From: Candidatus Intestinimonas stercorigallinarum
GTDB lineage: Bacteria > Bacillota > Clostridia > Oscillospirales > Oscillospiraceae
DNA: 5,968 nt
Assembly: GCA_019115345.1 (NCBI GenBank)
Contig: DXDV01000261.1
Location: 1-5,968, forward strand
Reading direction: 5' to 3'
Shown here in pieces: positions 4,070-5,968 of the stretch. Made by a program: the position numbers and the translations under genes. Numbering within the stretch: position 1 is the first letter of the stretch; the number at the start of each line of letters is the position of its first letter. Below the pieces are notes generated by a model, which saw nothing but the letters and a program-made list of their open reading frames with translations, was not told where the DNA came from and did no database searches.

Positions 4070-5179
4070 ATGGAGGACCGCGACTATATGGCCCAGGCCC
4101 TGGCGCTGGCCGAACAGGGGGCGGGCTGGACCTCTCCCAACCCCATGGTGGGGGCGGTGATCGTGAAGGACGGCCGGATCATCGGCCGGGGGTACCACCG
4201 CCGCTGCGGGGGGCTTCACGCCGAGCGGGAGGCCCTGGCCGCCTGCGCCGAGGACCCCGCCGGGGCCACCCTGTACGTCACCCTGGAGCCCTGCTGTCAC
4301 CAGGGGCGGCAGCCCCCCTGCGTGGACGCCGTGCTGGACGCCGGCATCCGCCGGGTGGTGGTGGGGACCGCCGACCCCAACCCCATGGTTTCCGGAAGGG
4401 GCATCGCCCTGCTGCGGGCGCGGGGGGTGGAGGTGGAGGCGGGGGTGCTGGAGGCCGAGTGCCGCAGGTTCAACCGGATATTTTTCCACTATATCCGCAC
4501 CCGCCGCCCCTATGTGGTGATGAAATACGCCATGACCATGGACGGCAAGATCGCCGCCCGCACCGGGAATGCCAGGTGGATCACCGGGGAGACGGCCCGG
4601 GCGCACGTCCACCGGCTCCGCCACCGGTGCCGGGCCATTCTGGTGGGGGTGGGCACGGTGCTCTCCGACGACCCCATGCTCAACTGCCGCCTGCCCGGCG
4701 GACGGGACCCCATCCGGGTGATCTGCGACAGCCGCCTGCGCACCCCTCTGACCGCCAGGGTGGTGGCCACGGCGGGGGAACTCCCCACCATTCTGGCCAC
4801 CTGCGAGACCGACCCGGCCAAGCACGCCCCCTACCAGGCCGCCGGCTGCCGGGTGCTCCCCCTGCCGGCGGACCCGGCGGGCCGGGTGGACTTGGCCGCC
4901 CTCCTGGACGCCCTGGGGGCGGAGGAGGTGGACAGCCTGCTGCTGGAGGGGGGTGCCGCCCTGAACTGGTCCGCCCTGGAGGGGGAGCTGGTCCAGGCCG
5001 TGTACGCCTACATCGCTCCCAAGCTGCTGGGGGGCGCTACGGCCAAGTCCCCGGTGGCGGGGACCGGCGTCCCCGACCCGGAGGCCGCCTTTTTCCTGAA
5101 AAACACCCGGATACAGACCCTGGGCGAAGATATTTTGCTGGAGAGCGAGGTGGAGTACCGTGTTCACGGGCATCGTTGA
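4070..5179 (+). CDS. ribD: Riboflavin biosynthesis bifunctional deaminase/reductase
   Basis: This 369-residue cytoplasmic enzyme performs the second and third steps of the GTP branch of riboflavin synthesis: deamination of the pyrimidine ring, then NADPH-dependent reduction of the ribosyl side chain. The N-terminal deaminase domain (about 1-145) has its zinc site in HAE (H50, with catalytic E52) and PCCHQGRQPPC (C75, C84), the same positions as in E. coli RibD. The C-terminal reductase domain (about 147-365) begins RPYVVMKYAMTMDGKIA and contains GNARWITG, the VLSDDPMLNCR motif and LLLEGGAALN. The length is normal for the family. The start at 4070 is set by GGAGG (4057-4061) at 8 nt; a longer frame from 3884 would begin inside the riboswitch and is rejected. 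First gene of the operon; its end overlaps ribE by 20 nt, implying translational coupling. Governed by the FMN riboswitch. Confidence 0.97.
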   Translation: MEDRDYMAQALALAEQGAGWTSPNPMVGAVIVKDGRIIGRGYHRRCGGLHAEREALAACAEDPAGATLYVTLEPCCHQGRQPPCVDAVLDAGIRRVVVGTADPNPMVSGRGIALLRARGVEVEAGVLEAECRRFNRIFFHYIRTRRPYVVMKYAMTMDGKIAARTGNARWITGETARAHVHRLRHRCRAILVGVGTVLSDDPMLNCRLPGGRDPIRVICDSRLRTPLTARVVATAGELPTILATCETDPAKHAPYQAAGCRVLPLPADPAGRVDLAALLDALGAEEVDSLLLEGGAALNWSALEGELVQAVYAYIAPKLLGGATAKSPVAGTGVPDPEAAFFLKNTRIQTLGEDILLESEVEYRVHGHR

Positions 5180-5807
5180 GGAGGTGGGCGCCGTCACGGC
5201 GGTGGACCGGGGGAGGCACTCCGCCGTCCTCACCATCCGCGCCTCCACCGTGCTGGAGGACGCCAAAGTGGGGGACAGTATCGCCGTCAACGGCATCTGC
5301 CTCACCGTCACCGGCCGGACGGCGGAGCACTTCACCGCCGACGTCATGCACGAGACCCTGGACCGCTCGGCCCTGGCCGGGCTCCGGCCGGGGACCCAGG
5401 TCAACCTGGAGCGGGCCATGGCGGCGGGCGGGCGCTTCGGCGGCCACATCGTCTCCGGCCACGTGGACGGGGTGGGCCGCATCGGCTCCATCCGCCGGGA
5501 CGACAACGCCGTGTGGTACGCCGTCTCGGCCCCGCCCCACCTCCTCCGTTACATCGTGGAGAAGGGCTCCATCGCCGTGGACGGCGTCAGCCTGACGGTG
5601 GCTCGGGTGGATGGCTCCGGCTTCGCCATCTCGGCCATCCCCCACACGGTGGCCCACACCGTCCTCCGGAATCGACGGCCGGGGGACCTGGTCAATCTGG
5701 AGACCGACATCATCGGCAAATACGTGGAAAAGCTCCTGACGCCCTCCGCCGCCCCGGCGGCGGAAGGGAGCATCACCAGGGACTTTCTGACCAAATACGG
5801 TTTTTAG
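5160..5807 (+). CDS. ribE: Riboflavin synthase, alpha subunit
   Basis: This 215-residue enzyme dismutates two molecules of 6,7-dimethyl-8-ribityllumazine to riboflavin and 5-amino-6-ribitylaminouracil; the family works as a trimer in the cytoplasm. It shows the two duplicated lumazine-binding barrels: residues 1-97, opening with the diagnostic MFTGIVEEVG and containing SIAVNGICLTV (40-50), and residues 98-190 with VSGHVDGVG and the matching SIAVDGVSLTV (137-147). The block ISAIPHTVAHT and the ending ETDIIGKYVEKLL are family-typical. The start is a GTG at 5160, chosen because the conserved MFTGIVE must be N-terminal; it lies inside the ribD frame, with GAGGTGGAG just upstream. A 12-nt gap separates it from the following ribBA. 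It is named ribE by the B. subtilis ribDEAH convention; the same enzyme is ribC in E. coli. Confidence 0.97.
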   Translation: MFTGIVEEVGAVTAVDRGRHSAVLTIRASTVLEDAKVGDSIAVNGICLTVTGRTAEHFTADVMHETLDRSALAGLRPGTQVNLERAMAAGGRFGGHIVSGHVDGVGRIGSIRRDDNAVWYAVSAPPHLLRYIVEKGSIAVDGVSLTVARVDGSGFAISAIPHTVAHTVLRNRRPGDLVNLETDIIGKYVEKLLTPSAAPAAEGSITRDFLTKYGF

Positions 5808-5819
5808 GAGGAGAGCGAC

Positions 5820-5968
5820 ATGGCACAGTTCCACACCATCGAGGAGGCCCTCCGCGACCTGCGGCAGGGCAAGCTCATTCTGGTCACCGACGACCCCGAC
5901 CGGGAGAACGAGGGAGACCTCATCTGCGCGGCGGAGTTCGCCACCACCGAGAACGTCAACTTTATGGC
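5820..5968 (+). CDS. ribBA: 3,4-dihydroxy-2-butanone-4-phosphate synthase, probably bifunctional RibBA (N-terminal fragment)
   Basis: The first 49 residues are present and the window ends inside the gene. The N-terminal RibB domain converts ribulose 5-phosphate to 3,4-dihydroxy-2-butanone 4-phosphate, the four-carbon unit of lumazine. The signature is DRENEGDL at residues 27-34, where R28 and E29 correspond to family phosphate and Mg2+ contact residues; IEEALRDLRQGK precedes it as usual. The start at 5820 is fixed by AGGAGG (5806-5811) at 8 nt, which overlaps the ribE stop codon (5805-5807). In Firmicute rib operons this position is held by the RibB-RibA fusion that also has GTP cyclohydrolase II activity. 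The fusion cannot be seen here, so a stand-alone RibB remains possible. Confidence 0.88.
   Translation, partial: MAQFHTIEEALRDLRQGKLILVTDDPDRENEGDLICAAEFATTENVNFM

Noticed and set aside
3722..5506. Open frame of 594 codons on the minus strand opposite ribD and ribE
   Set aside because: It is antisense to two certain genes and to the FMN riboswitch and its terminators, has no motif, and reflects high GC content.
5549..5794. Open frame of 81 codons antisense to the ribE 3' half
   Set aside because: It is a shadow of a certain gene, with no independent start signals.

Overview
The window is GC-rich, with codons ending overwhelmingly in G or C. It combines strong AGGAGG-type ribosome binding sites, an FMN riboswitch ahead of a ribD-ribE-ribBA operon, and the end of a 4-hydroxybutyryl-CoA dehydratase gene. 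Together these suggest a chromosomal segment from an anaerobic, high-GC Firmicute of the Oscillospirales type (gut butyrate producers such as the Flavonifractor/Lawsonibacter group). The taxonomic call is inference from gene content and style only.

Layout. Positions 1-450 (+) hold the C-terminal third of 4-hydroxybutyryl-CoA dehydratase (AbfD), an enzyme of 4-aminobutyrate/succinate fermentation to butyrate. A 9-bp inverted repeat and a perfect 32-bp palindrome follow. The palindrome lies between abfD and a convergent small gene (614-856, -) for an 80-residue, five-cysteine TSCPD-domain protein. That gene has a strong sigma-A-like promoter (992-1020, -) and an unusually structured leader of about 130 nt. 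Positions 1051-3342 (-) encode a 763-residue Sel1-repeat solenoid of exactly nineteen 36-residue units, with a three-unit super-period and one hybrid unit. Its own promoter is at 3389-3417. A GC-rich stretch without a recognisable gene (3418-3737) separates it from the divergent riboflavin operon.

Riboflavin operon. A promoter (3738-3766, +) starts a leader carrying a complete FMN aptamer (3788-3896) and then two separate intrinsic terminators (3941-3974 and 4017-4055). The second abuts the ribD ribosome binding site. ribD (4070-5179) and ribE (5160-5807) overlap by 20 nt, and ribBA starts at 5820 and runs off the window. The order is the classical Firmicute rib order, so ribH is expected just beyond the end. 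RibBA makes the precursors, RibD performs the deaminase and reductase steps, and RibE makes riboflavin. FMN bound by the leader should shut the operon down.

I found no clear new biological system. The items most worth a second look are the structured leader between the sel1 and TSCPD genes, the repeat architecture and cysteine ladder of the Sel1 protein, and the tandem terminators behind the FMN aptamer. No tRNA, rRNA, CRISPR array, transposase or phage gene was seen.
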